Shown: piece by piece, positions 51,216 to 61,369 of the stretch
Layout of the letters: every line of letters begins with the position of its first letter
Numbering within the stretch: position 1 is the first letter of the stretch
Assembly: GCF_022846655.1 (NCBI RefSeq)
Contig: NZ_AP025667.1
Span: forward strand, 409,001-473,000
Length of the DNA: 64,000 nucleotides
Direction of reading: 5' to 3'
From: Streptomyces seoulensis
Lineage (GTDB): Bacteria; Actinomycetota; Actinomycetes; Streptomycetales; Streptomycetaceae
The notes under the pieces: model-generated
Databases searched by the model: none
Seen by the model: the letters and a program-made list of their open reading frames with translations, nothing else
Told to the model about the DNA's origin: nothing
Program-made: the position numbers and the translations under genes

Positions 51216-52208
51216 CTACCAGGCGAAGGCCTCCGGGGCGGGGCCGGGGCCGGGGAAGATCTCGTCCAGGCTCGTCAGCAGTTCCTCGCTCAGCTCCAGT
51301 TCCACCGCGCGCAGCGCGGAGTCGAGCTGGGCCTTCGTGCGGGGGCCGACGATGGGTCCGGTGACGCCGGGCCGGGTCAGCAGCCAGGCGAGCGCGACCT
51401 CGCCGGGCTCCAGCCCGTGCTTGGCGAGCAGCTCCTCGTACGCCTCGATCCGGTGGCGCGTGGCCGTGTCCGCGAGGGCGTCGGCCGAGCGTCCGGAGGC
51501 GCGGCGCCCGCGCTCGGCCTCCTTGCGGATGACCCCGCCCAGCAGGCCGCCGTGCAGCGGCGACCAGGGGATGACGCCGAGCCCGTAGTCCTGGGCGGCC
51601 GGGATGACCTCCATCTCGGCGCGGCGCTCCGCGAGGTTGTACAGGCACTGCTCGCTGACCAGGCCGAGGGTGTTGCCGCGGCGCAGGGCCGTCTCGTTGG
51701 CCTGGGCGATCTTGTAGCCGGGGAAGTTGGAGGAACCGGCGTAGAGGATCTTGCCCTGGGTGACCAGGACGTCGACCGCCTGCCAGATCTCCTCGAACGG
51801 GGTGTTCCGGTCGATGTGGTGGAACTGGTAGACGTCGATGTAGTCGGTCTTCAGCCGCTTGAGGCTGGTGTCGACGGCGCGGCGGATGTTCAGCGCGGAG
51901 AGCTTGTCGTAGTTGGGCCAGGCGTCGCCTTCCGCGCCCATGTTCCCGTAGACCTTGGTGGCCAGTACGACCTTCTCGCGCCGCTCGCCGCCCTTGGCGA
52001 ACCAGGTGCCGATGATCTCCTCGGTGCGGCCCTTGTTCTCGCCCCAGCCGTACACGTTCGCCGTGTCGAAGTAGTTGATGCCCGCGTCCAGCGCCGCGTC
52101 CATGATCGCGTGGCTGTCCGCCTCGTCGGTCTGCGGCCCGAAGTTCATGGTCCCCAGCACCAGCCGGCTGACCTTCAGTCCCGTACGTCCAAGCTGCGTG
52201 TACCTCAT
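51216..52208 (-). CDS. Aldo/keto reductase
   Basis: ATG at 52208 (MRYTQLGRTGLKVSRLVLGT) gives 330 aa. The AKR barrel has the catalytic Tyr in FDTANVYGWGENKG, Lys in VLATKVYGNMG and His in DVYQFHHIDRNTP. It also has the NADPH-site segments GSSNFPGYKI and VGPRTKAQLD near the end. The family reduces aldehydes or ketones using NADPH. The true substrate is unknown. The Tyr-Lys-His set is intact, so an active enzyme is expected. Confidence 0.94.
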   Translation of the reverse strand: MRYTQLGRTGLKVSRLVLGTMNFGPQTDEADSHAIMDAALDAGINYFDTANVYGWGENKGRTEEIIGTWFAKGGERREKVVLATKVYGNMGAEGDAWPNYDKLSALNIRRAVDTSLKRLKTDYIDVYQFHHIDRNTPFEEIWQAVDVLVTQGKILYAGSSNFPGYKIAQANETALRRGNTLGLVSEQCLYNLAERRAEMEVIPAAQDYGLGVIPWSPLHGGLLGGVIRKEAERGRRASGRSADALADTATRHRIEAYEELLAKHGLEPGEVALAWLLTRPGVTGPIVGPRTKAQLDSALRAVELELSEELLTSLDEIFPGPGPAPEAFAW

Positions 52209-52298
52209 GCCCACCTAGCCAACGTCTTGGAGTGCGCTCCAGGCAAGCGGTGGGGGTCAGTCGCCGGACCGGGAGACGCCGGAATCCGGGCGATCCGT

Positions 52299-52973
52299 TC
52301 AGGCCACGTACGGCTCGCCCAGTCCCCACGCCTCGTGCATCGCCCCCGCGAACGCCCCCGCGATCCGGTGCTCGCCGCTCGCGTTGGGATGCGTGCCGTC
52401 GTAGGTGTCCGTGTGGATGTCCCACCCCTCCGGTGCCGAGGCCAGCAGCAGCGGTGAGCGGGGTTCGTCCAGGTCGGCGGCCGTCTTGGCGAGGAGGGTG
52501 TTGAAGAGGCCGACCTGCTCGGCGAAGGGGGCGTCGTCCCGGGCGCGGACGTTCGGGATGACCGGCAGCAGCACCATGCGGACGCCCGGCCGCGCCGCAC
52601 GTGCCGCCGCGACGAACACCCGTACGTTCTCCGTCGTCTGCTCGGCGTTGGTGTAGAAGCCCAGGTCGATCAGGCCGAGGGAGACGAGCAGCACGTCCGC
52701 CTGGTGCGCCCGCACCGCCTCCCCGATCAGCGGAGCCATGTGCTGCCAGCCCTCGCCCCACCCGGCGAGGTGGGCGCGCGGGAAGCCGGGGTCGGCGTAC
52801 TCGTAGGAGTCGGGCTCCCCGGTGGCCTGGTCGTACAGCGTCTCGCGGGGTCCGACGATCTGGAACGGGCCGCCGTATGTGCTGCGCAGGTGCTGCCACA
52901 GCCGGTAACGCCACGTGTGTTCGCCCGCGCTCCCGATCGTCATGGAGTCACCTACGGGCATGAACCTGAGCAT
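52299..52973 (-). CDS. SGNH/GDSL hydrolase
   Basis: ATG at 52973 (MLRFMPVGDSMTIGSAGEHT) gives 224 aa; longer upstream sequence is antisense to the next gene. The nucleophile Ser lies in GDSMT near residue 9. The oxyanion Gly is probably in block II, an Asn-containing segment follows (VSLGLIDLGFYTNAE), and the catalytic DxxH is DGTHPNASGEHRIAG near the end. There is no signal peptide, so a cytoplasmic esterase or lipase acting on a small substrate is likely. Confidence 0.9.
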   Translation of the reverse strand: MLRFMPVGDSMTIGSAGEHTWRYRLWQHLRSTYGGPFQIVGPRETLYDQATGEPDSYEYADPGFPRAHLAGWGEGWQHMAPLIGEAVRAHQADVLLVSLGLIDLGFYTNAEQTTENVRVFVAAARAARPGVRMVLLPVIPNVRARDDAPFAEQVGLFNTLLAKTAADLDEPRSPLLLASAPEGWDIHTDTYDGTHPNASGEHRIAGAFAGAMHEAWGLGEPYVA

Positions 52974-53072
52974 CCGCTCATGATGGCGGATCGCGCTGTC
53001 GACCGGCATCCGGGGCCGATGTGAGGCCCACCACCTCCGCCGAACCCCCGCGCCAGGTGGCAGTCTTGGACC

Positions 53073-54047
53073 ATGCGCCGACCGTTCGCCCTGCTTGCCG
53101 GGGCCCTGCTCGCGGGTGCCTGCGCCCTGCCCGCCCACGCCGCGGACGGGGACCAGGGGTTCACCATCGAGGACCCCAGGATCACCGAGTCCAGCGGCCT
53201 GGCCGCCTCCCACCTGCACCCCGGCGTCTACTGGACGCACAACGACAGCGACGACGGACCGTACCTCTACGCCGTCGACAGCCGCACCGGGAAGACCGTC
53301 GCCACGCTCACCCTGCGCGGCATCGGCTCCCCGCGCGACGTGGAGGCGATCTCCGTCGGGCCGGACAACCAGATCTACGTCGGCGACATCGGCGACAACT
53401 TCCACGGCCGCTGGCCCTACGTGTGGATCTACCGCCTGCCCGAGCCGAAGACCCTTGAGGACCAGACGGTCACGGCCACGCAGTACGTCGTGAAGTACTC
53501 CGACGGCCCGCGGGACGCCGAGTCGCTGGCCGTCCACCCCAAGACCGGCCGCGTCTACATCATCGACAAGAACGAGGACGGCGGTCACCTGTACGAGGGC
53601 CCCGCCCAGTTGTCTTCCTCCGGAACGAACGTCTTCCGCCCGGTCGCCCCCGTCGACCTGTGGGCCACCGACGCCGCCTTCTCGCCGAACGGCGAACAGC
53701 TCGCCGTGCGCGGCTACTTCGGCGGCATCTCCTACGACTGGAACGGCGGCCGGATCAAGAAGCTGGACCGGCTGGACGTGCCCCTCCAGGGCCAGGGCGA
53801 GTCCGTCAGCTACTCCGCCGACGGCACCGAGCTGATGTACGGCAGCGAGGGTGCGCAGAGCCAGGTGCGGGCGCTGGACGCGCCAAAGGGCGGTGCGGTG
53901 GCCTCGAAGTCGCCTTCCGCCGGAGGGAGTTCCGCCTCGGGGGAGAAGGGTGACGAGGGCGGCTTCAAGATCGGCGCCGTCCTCCTCGCGCTCGGCGCCG
54001 CCGCCGTGTTCGGCATGCGGCGGATGCGGCGCAAGGGACAGGCGTGA
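53073..54047 (+). CDS. Secreted beta-propeller protein with C-terminal anchor
   Basis: This 324-aa protein has a signal peptide (MRRPFALLAGALLAGACALP, cleavage at AHA|ADG). Repeated Asp/Gly-rich strands suit a propeller (SSGLAASHLHPGVYWTHNDS, GDIGDNFHGRWPYVWIYRLP, AESLAVHPKTGRVYIIDKNE). The C-terminus is a Ser/Gly spacer (SAGGSSASGEKGDEGG), one membrane helix (IGAVLLALGAAAVFG) and a basic tail (RRMRRKG), which anchors it in the membrane without an LPXTG motif. A metal- or phosphate-related propeller is possible; the substrate is unknown. Confidence 0.85.
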   Translation: MRRPFALLAGALLAGACALPAHAADGDQGFTIEDPRITESSGLAASHLHPGVYWTHNDSDDGPYLYAVDSRTGKTVATLTLRGIGSPRDVEAISVGPDNQIYVGDIGDNFHGRWPYVWIYRLPEPKTLEDQTVTATQYVVKYSDGPRDAESLAVHPKTGRVYIIDKNEDGGHLYEGPAQLSSSGTNVFRPVAPVDLWATDAAFSPNGEQLAVRGYFGGISYDWNGGRIKKLDRLDVPLQGQGESVSYSADGTELMYGSEGAQSQVRALDAPKGGAVASKSPSAGGSSASGEKGDEGGFKIGAVLLALGAAAVFGMRRMRRKGQA

Positions 54048-54052
54048 GGCAC

Positions 54053-54091
54053 GAGAAGGGGCGCCCGGTTCACCACCGGGCGCCCCTTCTC
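54053..54091. terminator. Bidirectional terminator between propeller gene and serC
   Basis: GAGAAGGGGCGCCCGG and CCGGGCGCCCCTTCTC are perfect 16-bp arms with a 7-nt loop between convergent genes. Confidence 0.93.
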
Positions 54092-54108
54092 ATATGGATC
54101 TACGGGTT

Positions 54109-55404
<1,296 letters not shown>

Positions 55405-55443
55405 TCATGACCGATCGCGGGGTCGGACGGACGGGGGACGGAC

Positions 55444-58329
55444 ATGGGGATCGACGGAGGACTGGAGACCGGGCTGAGGCGGGCCGTGCGGGGCGAGGTC
55501 CGCTTCGACGCGACCGCGCGGGCGCTGATGACCATGGACGCGTCCAACTACCGGAGGGTCCCGCTGGGCGTGGTGGCCCCTCGGGACACCGAGGACGTGG
55601 CGGCCGTGCTGGAGGTGTGCCGGGCGCGCGAGGTGCCGGTGGTCGCGCGCGGCGGGGGCACGTCCATCGCCGGGCAGGCGACGGGCACGGGTGTGGTGCT
55701 GGACTTCACCCGGCACATGAACGGCCTGCTGGAGCTGGACCCGGCCGGCCGCACGGCGCGGGTCCAGCCGGGCCTGGTCCTGGACCGGCTCCAGGAGGCG
55801 GCCGCCCCGCACGGGCTCCGCTTCGGCCCCGACCCGTCCACACACGGCCGCTGCACGCTCGGCGGCATGATCGGCAACAACTCCTGCGGCGCCCACTCGG
55901 TGGCCTGGGGCACCACCGCCGACAGCGTGCGCGAGCTGTCCGTGCTCACCGCGCGCGGTGAGCGGCTGCGCCCGGGCCGGGACTGGTCCGGCGCACCGGA
56001 GGGGCTGCGGACGTTGGTGGAGGGGGAGCTTGCCCGGCTGCGCACCGGCTTCCCCGACCTGCCCCGCCGTATCTCCGGGTACGCGCTGGACGCCCTGCTG
56101 CCCGAGCACGGCGCCGACGTGGCCCGTTCCTTCTGCGGCTCCGAGGGCACCCTCGGCGTGCTCACGGAGGCGGTGGTGGACCTGGTGGAGGCGCCGGCCG
56201 TCCACGCCCTGGCCGTGCTGGGGTACGCCGACGAGAGCGCCGCCGCCGATGCCGCCGCCGGGCTGCTGCCGCACGGCCCGCTGACCGTGGAGGGCATGGC
56301 GGCCGACCTGGTCCGGGCGCCGGTCGGGCTGCCGAGGGGCGGCGCCTGGCTGTTCGTGGAGACGGGCGGCGCCTCGGAGGGGGAGGCGCGGGCCCGCGCG
56401 GAGGAGGTGGTCCGCGCGGCGGACGTGGTGGACGCGCTGGTGGTGACCGATCCCGTCGCCCAGCGCGGCCTGTGGCGGCTGCGCGAGGACGCGAGCGGTA
56501 CGGCGACCCGGATGCCGGACGGCACGGAGGCGTGGCCCGGCTGGGAGGACTGCGCGGTGCCGCCCGCCCGGCTCGGCGCCTACCTGCGGGGCTTCCGCGC
56601 CCTGCTCGCCGCCCACGGCCTGCGCGGCGCTCCGTACGGCCACTTCGGCGAGGGCTGTGTCCACGTCCGGATCGACTTCGACCTGCTCACCGGGGCCGGG
56701 GTGGGCCGGTTCCGCCGCTTCTCCGAGGAACTGGCCGACCTGGTGGTCTCCCACGGCGGCTCGCTGTCCGGGGAGCACGGCGACGGACAGGCCCGCGCGG
56801 AGCTGCTGCCGCGGATGTACGGCGCGGAGACGGTGGCGCTGTTCGAGCGGGCCAAGGCGGTGTGGGACCCCGACGACCTGCTCAACCCCGGCATGCTGGT
56901 CCGCCCGGCCCGCCTGGACGACAACCTCCGCTTCGCGGTGCTGCCCAGCCGCCCGGTGGACGTCGCCTTCGGCTACCCGCACGACGGCGGTGACTTCCGC
57001 GCGGCCGTCCGCCGCTGCGTCGGCGTCGCCAAGTGCCGTACGGAGACGGGGGGCGGGTCCGCCGTGATGTGCCCCTCCTTCCGCGTCACCGGCGAGGAGG
57101 AGCACTCCACCCGGGGCCGGGCTCGGCTGCTGCACGAGATGCTCGCGGGCGAGGTGATCACCGACGGCTGGCGTTCGACCGATGTCCGGGACGCCCTCGA
57201 CCTGTGCCTGTCCTGCAAGGGCTGCCGCTCGGACTGCCCGGTCGGCGTCGACATGGCCACCTACAAGGCGGAGTTCCTGCACCACCACTACGCCGACCGA
57301 CGCCGCCCCGCCGCCCACTACAGCCTGGGGTCGCTGCCGGTGTGGCTGCGCTGGGTGGCCCGTACGCGCACGGCACGCCTGCTCAACGCGCTCGCCTCGG
57401 TGGGGCCGACGGCCCGGCTGGGGAAGCGGGTGGGCGGCATCGCGGGGGAGCGGGAGATCCCCCGGCTCGCGGCGGAGACGTTCACCCGGTGGTGGCGGGC
57501 CAGGCGGCCGGCGCCGGAGGGCGGTGGCTCGGGGCGGTCGGTCGTGCTGTGGCCGGACACCTTCACCGAGCATCTTTCGCCGTCCGTGGGGCGGGCCGCC
57601 GTCCGGGTGCTGGAGGCGGCCGGGCTGCGGGTGGTCCTGCCGCCGACCCTGCTGCCCGGCGGGCGCCCGGTGGGCGACGGTGCCTCGCGGGCGCCGACCG
57701 CACTGCTCCGGGTCCGCCGCGCGCAGGTCTGCTGCGGCCTCACCTACCTCTCCATCGGCCGCCTCGACCGGGCCCGCGCGGTCATGCGCCGCACGCTGGA
57801 CCTGATGGAACCGGTGCTGGAGGCCGGGCTCCCGGTCGTCGTCCTGGAGCCGAGCTGCGCGGCGGCCCTCCGCGCCGACCTTCCCGAACTGCTGCCGGAC
57901 GACCCGCGCGCGGCCCGGTTGGCCGCCGCCGTACACACCTTCGCCGAGACCCTGCGCCGCCACGCCCCCCACTGGACCCCGCCCGCCGTCGAGCGCCCGG
58001 TGGCCGGCCAGACCCACTGCCACCAGCACGCGGTACTGGGCGACACCGCCGACCGTGAGCTACGCGAGTCGGCGGCCCTGACCGGCACCCTCAGCGGCGG
58101 CTGCTGCGGCCTGGCGGGCAACTTCGGTTTCGAGAAGGGCCACTTCGAGATCTCCCGCGCCTGCGCCGAGGACCAACTCCTCCCCTCGGTCCACGCCGCC
58201 CCCGACAACGCCGCGATCCTGGCGGACGGCTACTCCTGCCGCACCCAGCTGGAGCAACTGTCCGGGGTGCGGGCCCGGCACCTGGCGGAAGTGCTGGCGG
58301 ACCAACTGGACAGGGAGGAACCGGAGTGA
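55444..58329 (+). CDS. FAD-binding and Fe-S oxidoreductase (D-lactate/glycolate dehydrogenase-like)
   Basis: This 961-aa fused protein has three parts. An N-terminal FAD PCMH domain has VPVVARGGGTSIAGQATGTG and TLGGMIGNNSCGAHSVAWGT. A FAD-linked oxidase C domain (SGYALDALLPEHG, FGEGCVHVRIDF, GEHGDGQARAEL) follows. The C-terminal Fe-S part has CLSCKGCRSDCPVGVDMATY and CCG-type segments (CCGLTYLSIG, LEPSCAAALR, GGCCGLAGNFG). Substrates in this family are D-lactate, glycolate or D-2-hydroxyglutarate. Electrons would pass to menaquinone. It overlaps the metallophosphoesterase gene by 4 bp. Confidence 0.93.
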   Translation: MGIDGGLETGLRRAVRGEVRFDATARALMTMDASNYRRVPLGVVAPRDTEDVAAVLEVCRAREVPVVARGGGTSIAGQATGTGVVLDFTRHMNGLLELDPAGRTARVQPGLVLDRLQEAAAPHGLRFGPDPSTHGRCTLGGMIGNNSCGAHSVAWGTTADSVRELSVLTARGERLRPGRDWSGAPEGLRTLVEGELARLRTGFPDLPRRISGYALDALLPEHGADVARSFCGSEGTLGVLTEAVVDLVEAPAVHALAVLGYADESAAADAAAGLLPHGPLTVEGMAADLVRAPVGLPRGGAWLFVETGGASEGEARARAEEVVRAADVVDALVVTDPVAQRGLWRLREDASGTATRMPDGTEAWPGWEDCAVPPARLGAYLRGFRALLAAHGLRGAPYGHFGEGCVHVRIDFDLLTGAGVGRFRRFSEELADLVVSHGGSLSGEHGDGQARAELLPRMYGAETVALFERAKAVWDPDDLLNPGMLVRPARLDDNLRFAVLPSRPVDVAFGYPHDGGDFRAAVRRCVGVAKCRTETGGGSAVMCPSFRVTGEEEHSTRGRARLLHEMLAGEVITDGWRSTDVRDALDLCLSCKGCRSDCPVGVDMATYKAEFLHHHYADRRRPAAHYSLGSLPVWLRWVARTRTARLLNALASVGPTARLGKRVGGIAGEREIPRLAAETFTRWWRARRPAPEGGGSGRSVVLWPDTFTEHLSPSVGRAAVRVLEAAGLRVVLPPTLLPGGRPVGDGASRAPTALLRVRRAQVCCGLTYLSIGRLDRARAVMRRTLDLMEPVLEAGLPVVVLEPSCAAALRADLPELLPDDPRAARLAAAVHTFAETLRRHAPHWTPPAVERPVAGQTHCHQHAVLGDTADRELRESAALTGTLSGGCCGLAGNFGFEKGHFEISRACAEDQLLPSVHAAPDNAAILADGYSCRTQLEQLSGVRARHLAEVLADQLDREEPE

Positions 58330-59105
58330 ACGAGGAACACGACGGGGTCGCGGTGCTCTCCGACATCCATGGGGTGCTGCCCGCCCTGGAGGCGGTGCTC
58401 GCCGAGCCCGAGGTCGCCGCCGCCGACCGGATCGTCCTCACCGGTGACATCGCGGCGGGCCCGCAGCCGGCCGAAGTGCTGGACCTACTGCGCGAACTCG
58501 GCGACCGGGCCTTGTGGATCGGCGGGAACGCGGACCGGGAGCTGGTGGAGTACCGGCGGGGCGAGCGCACGGAGATCCCCGACCCCATCGGAGTGTTCGC
58601 CGCGCGGGCGCTGCGTACCGAGCAAGTGGACCTCCTGGCCGCCCTGCCCGCCACCCTGACCCTGCGCATCCGGGGCCTCGGGCAGGTCCTGTTCTGCCAC
58701 GCCACCCCGCGCGACGACGAGGAGATCGTCCTGGTCGACTCCCGCCCGGCCCGCTGGGCTGAGGTGCTCGAAGGCGTGCCACCCCACGTCGGCACCGTGG
58801 TCTGCGGCCACACCCACATGCCGTACGTCCGGCTCGCGCACGGACGGCTGATCGTCAACCCTGGAAGCGTCGGCATGCCGTACGGACGCGCAGGTGCCCA
58901 CTGGTGCTTGCTGGGCCCCGGTGCCGACCTGCGGGTGACGGCGTACGACATACCGGCGGCCGTCGCCCGGCTCACGGACGAGTGCGCGTACCCGGAGATC
59001 GCGGAGTGGGCCGACTGCTACCTGCGCGCACGGGTGACGGACACCGAGGCGTCGGCGGTGTTCGGGCCTGGGGACGGGAGGGCGGACCATAGTGACCGGA
59101 CCTGA
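58326..59105 (+). CDS. Calcineurin-like metallophosphoesterase
   Basis: GTG at 58326 overlaps the previous stop (GTGA), giving 259 aa. Metal-site motifs are intact: LSDIHGV near residues 12-18, LTGDIAAG, WIGGNADREL, FCHATPRDDE and VVCGHTHMPYV. It belongs to the YfcE-like small phosphodiesterase group. Coupling to the dehydrogenase is clear by overlap, but a shared pathway is unknown. Confidence 0.93.
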   Translation: MNEEHDGVAVLSDIHGVLPALEAVLAEPEVAAADRIVLTGDIAAGPQPAEVLDLLRELGDRALWIGGNADRELVEYRRGERTEIPDPIGVFAARALRTEQVDLLAALPATLTLRIRGLGQVLFCHATPRDDEEIVLVDSRPARWAEVLEGVPPHVGTVVCGHTHMPYVRLAHGRLIVNPGSVGMPYGRAGAHWCLLGPGADLRVTAYDIPAAVARLTDECAYPEIAEWADCYLRARVTDTEASAVFGPGDGRADHSDRT

Positions 59106-59126
59106 CTGCGCGAAGGAGTCCTCCGT

Positions 59127-60248
59127 ATGACCCTCACCCTGCGCCCCCTCAGCCGGGACGAGCATCTGGCCTTCGTCGGCTCGCGGCCCTCGGTCAGCCA
59201 TATGCAGGTGCCGTCGTGGGGGGAGGTGAAGCCCGACTGGCGGGCGGAGAGCCTGGGGTGGTTCGAGGCGGACGGACGGCTCGTGGGCGCGGCGCTGGTG
59301 CTGCTGCGGCCGCTGCCCAAGGTGAAGAGGTACCTGGCCTATCTGCCCGAGGGCCCGGTCATCGACTGGCACACCGCCGACCTGGAGCGCTGGCTCGACC
59401 CGCTGCTGGCCCACCTCAAGGCGCGCGGGGCGTTCTCGGTGAAGATGGGCCCGCCCGTGGCCGCCCGGCGCTGGAGCCCGGAGGCGGTCAAGGCCGCCAT
59501 CGCCGACCCGGCAGCGCACCGTCTCCGCGACGCCGAGCCGACCTGGCGGGACCCGCGCGCCCACGCCCTCGCCGACCGGCTGCGCGGCATGGGCTGGCGG
59601 CAGAGCGAACCGGACGCGGAGGAGGGCTTCGCGGCGGGCCAGCCCCGGTACGTGTGCCAGGTGCCGTTCGCCGGGCGGTCGCTGGAGGAGATCCACGGCG
59701 GCCTCAACCAGCAGTGGCGGCGCAACATCAAGAAGGCCGAGAAGGCGGGCGTGAAGGTGGTGCGCGGCGGGGCCGACGACCTGCCCGCGTTCTACGAGCT
59801 GTACACCGAGACCGCCGAGCGCGACCGCTTCATCCCGCGCCCGCTGCCGTACTTCCAGCGGATGTGGACCGCGCTCACCGCCGAGGACCCCGACCGGATG
59901 CGGCTCTACCTCGCGCACCACGACGGGGAGGTGCTGGCGGCGGCGACGATGCTGATCGTGGGCGGGCACGTCTGGTACTCGTACGGCGCCTCCACCGCCC
60001 GTAGGCGCGAGGTCCAGCCCAACAACGCCATGCAGTGGCGGATGATGGCCGACGCCCACGAGCTGGGCGCGCACGTCTACGACTTCCGGGGCATCACCGA
60101 CACCCTGGAGGAGTCCAACCACCTGCTCGGGCTGCTCCGCTTCAAGGTCGGCGCGGGCGGCGAGGCCGTGGAGTACGTGGGGGAGTGGGACTTCCCGCTG
60201 AACAAGATGCTGCACAAGGCGTTCGACCTCTACATGGCCCGCCGCTGA
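59127..60248 (+). CDS. FemX/FemAB-family peptidyl transferase
   Basis: ATG follows GGAG by 9 nt, giving 373 aa. This is a FemABX-type tandem GNAT-fold protein: PSVSHMQVPSWGEVKPDWRA, LPEGPVIDWHTADLERWLDP, LNQQWRRNIKKAEKAGVKVV, PYFQRMWTAL, and YSYGASTARRREVQPNNAMQ followed by FRGITDTLEESNHLLGLLRF. Such proteins add amino acids from aminoacyl-tRNA to the lipid II stem peptide. In Streptomyces FemX adds the first glycine to L,L-DAP. The family probably has several members per genome, so exact duty is uncertain. Confidence 0.92.
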   Translation: MTLTLRPLSRDEHLAFVGSRPSVSHMQVPSWGEVKPDWRAESLGWFEADGRLVGAALVLLRPLPKVKRYLAYLPEGPVIDWHTADLERWLDPLLAHLKARGAFSVKMGPPVAARRWSPEAVKAAIADPAAHRLRDAEPTWRDPRAHALADRLRGMGWRQSEPDAEEGFAAGQPRYVCQVPFAGRSLEEIHGGLNQQWRRNIKKAEKAGVKVVRGGADDLPAFYELYTETAERDRFIPRPLPYFQRMWTALTAEDPDRMRLYLAHHDGEVLAAATMLIVGGHVWYSYGASTARRREVQPNNAMQWRMMADAHELGAHVYDFRGITDTLEESNHLLGLLRFKVGAGGEAVEYVGEWDFPLNKMLHKAFDLYMARR

Positions 60249-60343
60249 GGCAGCCGGCCCGCCGAAGCTCGGTCTCAGCATCCAAGACACCGGCTGCGTA
60301 CAGTGGCATAAGGGGTTCACACACCTGTCGGAGGTCCATTACC

Positions 60344-60439
60344 GTGGACCAGGAAGTACATCGGGATGTACGCGGCGTTCATGCCCGCGACCGATGCGCA
60401 GGTGACCCACTCCCGCCGGCCCCCCAGGACAGCCCGTGA
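60344..60439 (+). CDS. 31-codon upstream ORF coupled to EamA gene
   Basis: GTG at 60344 lies 9 nt after GGAGG, a better ribosome site than the transporter has. It reads VDQEVHRDVRGVHARDRCAG followed by DPLPPAPQDSP, then TGA overlapping the GTG of the EamA gene (CCGTGACC). The arrangement is a leader peptide or a coupling ORF. There is a His/Arg/Asp-rich core but no amino-acid run. It may be a regulatory peptide or just a translation enhancer. Confidence 0.6.
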   Translation: MDQEVHRDVRGVHARDRCAGDPLPPAPQDSP

Positions 60440-61359
60440 CCACCGTCCGTACCTCCACCCCGACCACGACCCCCACCGCCCCGGACTCCCCTGGCCGGTT
60501 CGGCACGCTGGGGCCGGTCGGCCTGGTGCTGGCGGGCGGGATATCGGTCCAGTTCGGCGGGGCGCTCGCGGTGACCCTGATGCCCCGCGCGGGCGCGCTC
60601 GGCGTGGTGACGCTGCGGCTGCTCGCGGCGGCCGTGGTGCTGCTGGTGGTGTGCCGCCCCCGGCTGCGCGGGCACTCCCGCGCCGACTGGGGCACGGTGA
60701 TCGTCTTCGGCATCACCATGGCCGGGATGAACGGCCTCTTCTACCAGGCGGTCGCCCGCATCCCGCTCGGTCTCGCGGTCACCCTCGAAGTCCTCGGCCC
60801 CCTGGCCCTCTCCGTCTTCGCCTCCCGCCGCGCGGTCAACGCCGTATGGGCGGGCCTCGCCCTGGCGGGCGTCTTCCTGCTGGGCGGCGGAAACTTCAGC
60901 GGCCTCGACCCGCTGGGCGTCGGCTTCGCCCTGTCGGCGGGCGTCATGTGGGCGGCGTACATCATCTTCAGCGCCCGTACGGGCCGCCGCTTCCCCCAGG
61001 CCGACGGGCTGGCCCTCGCCATGGGGGTGGCCGCACTGGTCTTCCTCCCCCTCGGCATCGTCGACGCGGGCGACCGCCTGCTGGACCCGACCACCATCGC
61101 CCTGGGTTCCGCGGTCGCCCTGCTCTCCTCGGTGCTGCCCTACACCCTCGAACTCCTGGCCCTGCGCCGCCTGCCCGCCCCCACCTTCGCCATCCTGATG
61201 AGCCTGGAACCGGCGGTCGCCGCCACCGCGGGCTTCTTCATCCTCCACCAGGCCCTCTCCCTGGCCCAGGCGGCCGCCATCGCCCTGGTCATCGCCGCCA
61301 GCATCGGCGCGGTCCGTACCCAGACGCGCCGCGTCGCGCCTCCCGCGCCGGAGGCGTGA
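60436..61359 (+). CDS. EamA-family transporter (RhtA-like)
   Basis: GTG at 60436 overlaps the end of a 31-codon ORF. The 307-aa protein contains two EamA repeats, each with five membrane helices (LVLAGGISVQFGGALAVTLM, VTLRLLAAAVVLLVVC, FGITMAGMNGLFYQAVARIP; then VGFALSAGVMWAAYIIFSAR, ILMSLEPAVAATAGFFILHQ). It resembles RhtA-type exporters for threonine, homoserine or drugs. The substrate is unknown. Confidence 0.93.
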   Translation: MTTVRTSTPTTTPTAPDSPGRFGTLGPVGLVLAGGISVQFGGALAVTLMPRAGALGVVTLRLLAAAVVLLVVCRPRLRGHSRADWGTVIVFGITMAGMNGLFYQAVARIPLGLAVTLEVLGPLALSVFASRRAVNAVWAGLALAGVFLLGGGNFSGLDPLGVGFALSAGVMWAAYIIFSARTGRRFPQADGLALAMGVAALVFLPLGIVDAGDRLLDPTTIALGSAVALLSSVLPYTLELLALRRLPAPTFAILMSLEPAVAATAGFFILHQALSLAQAAAIALVIAASIGAVRTQTRRVAPPAPEA

Positions 61360-61369
61360 GCGGCTCCGC

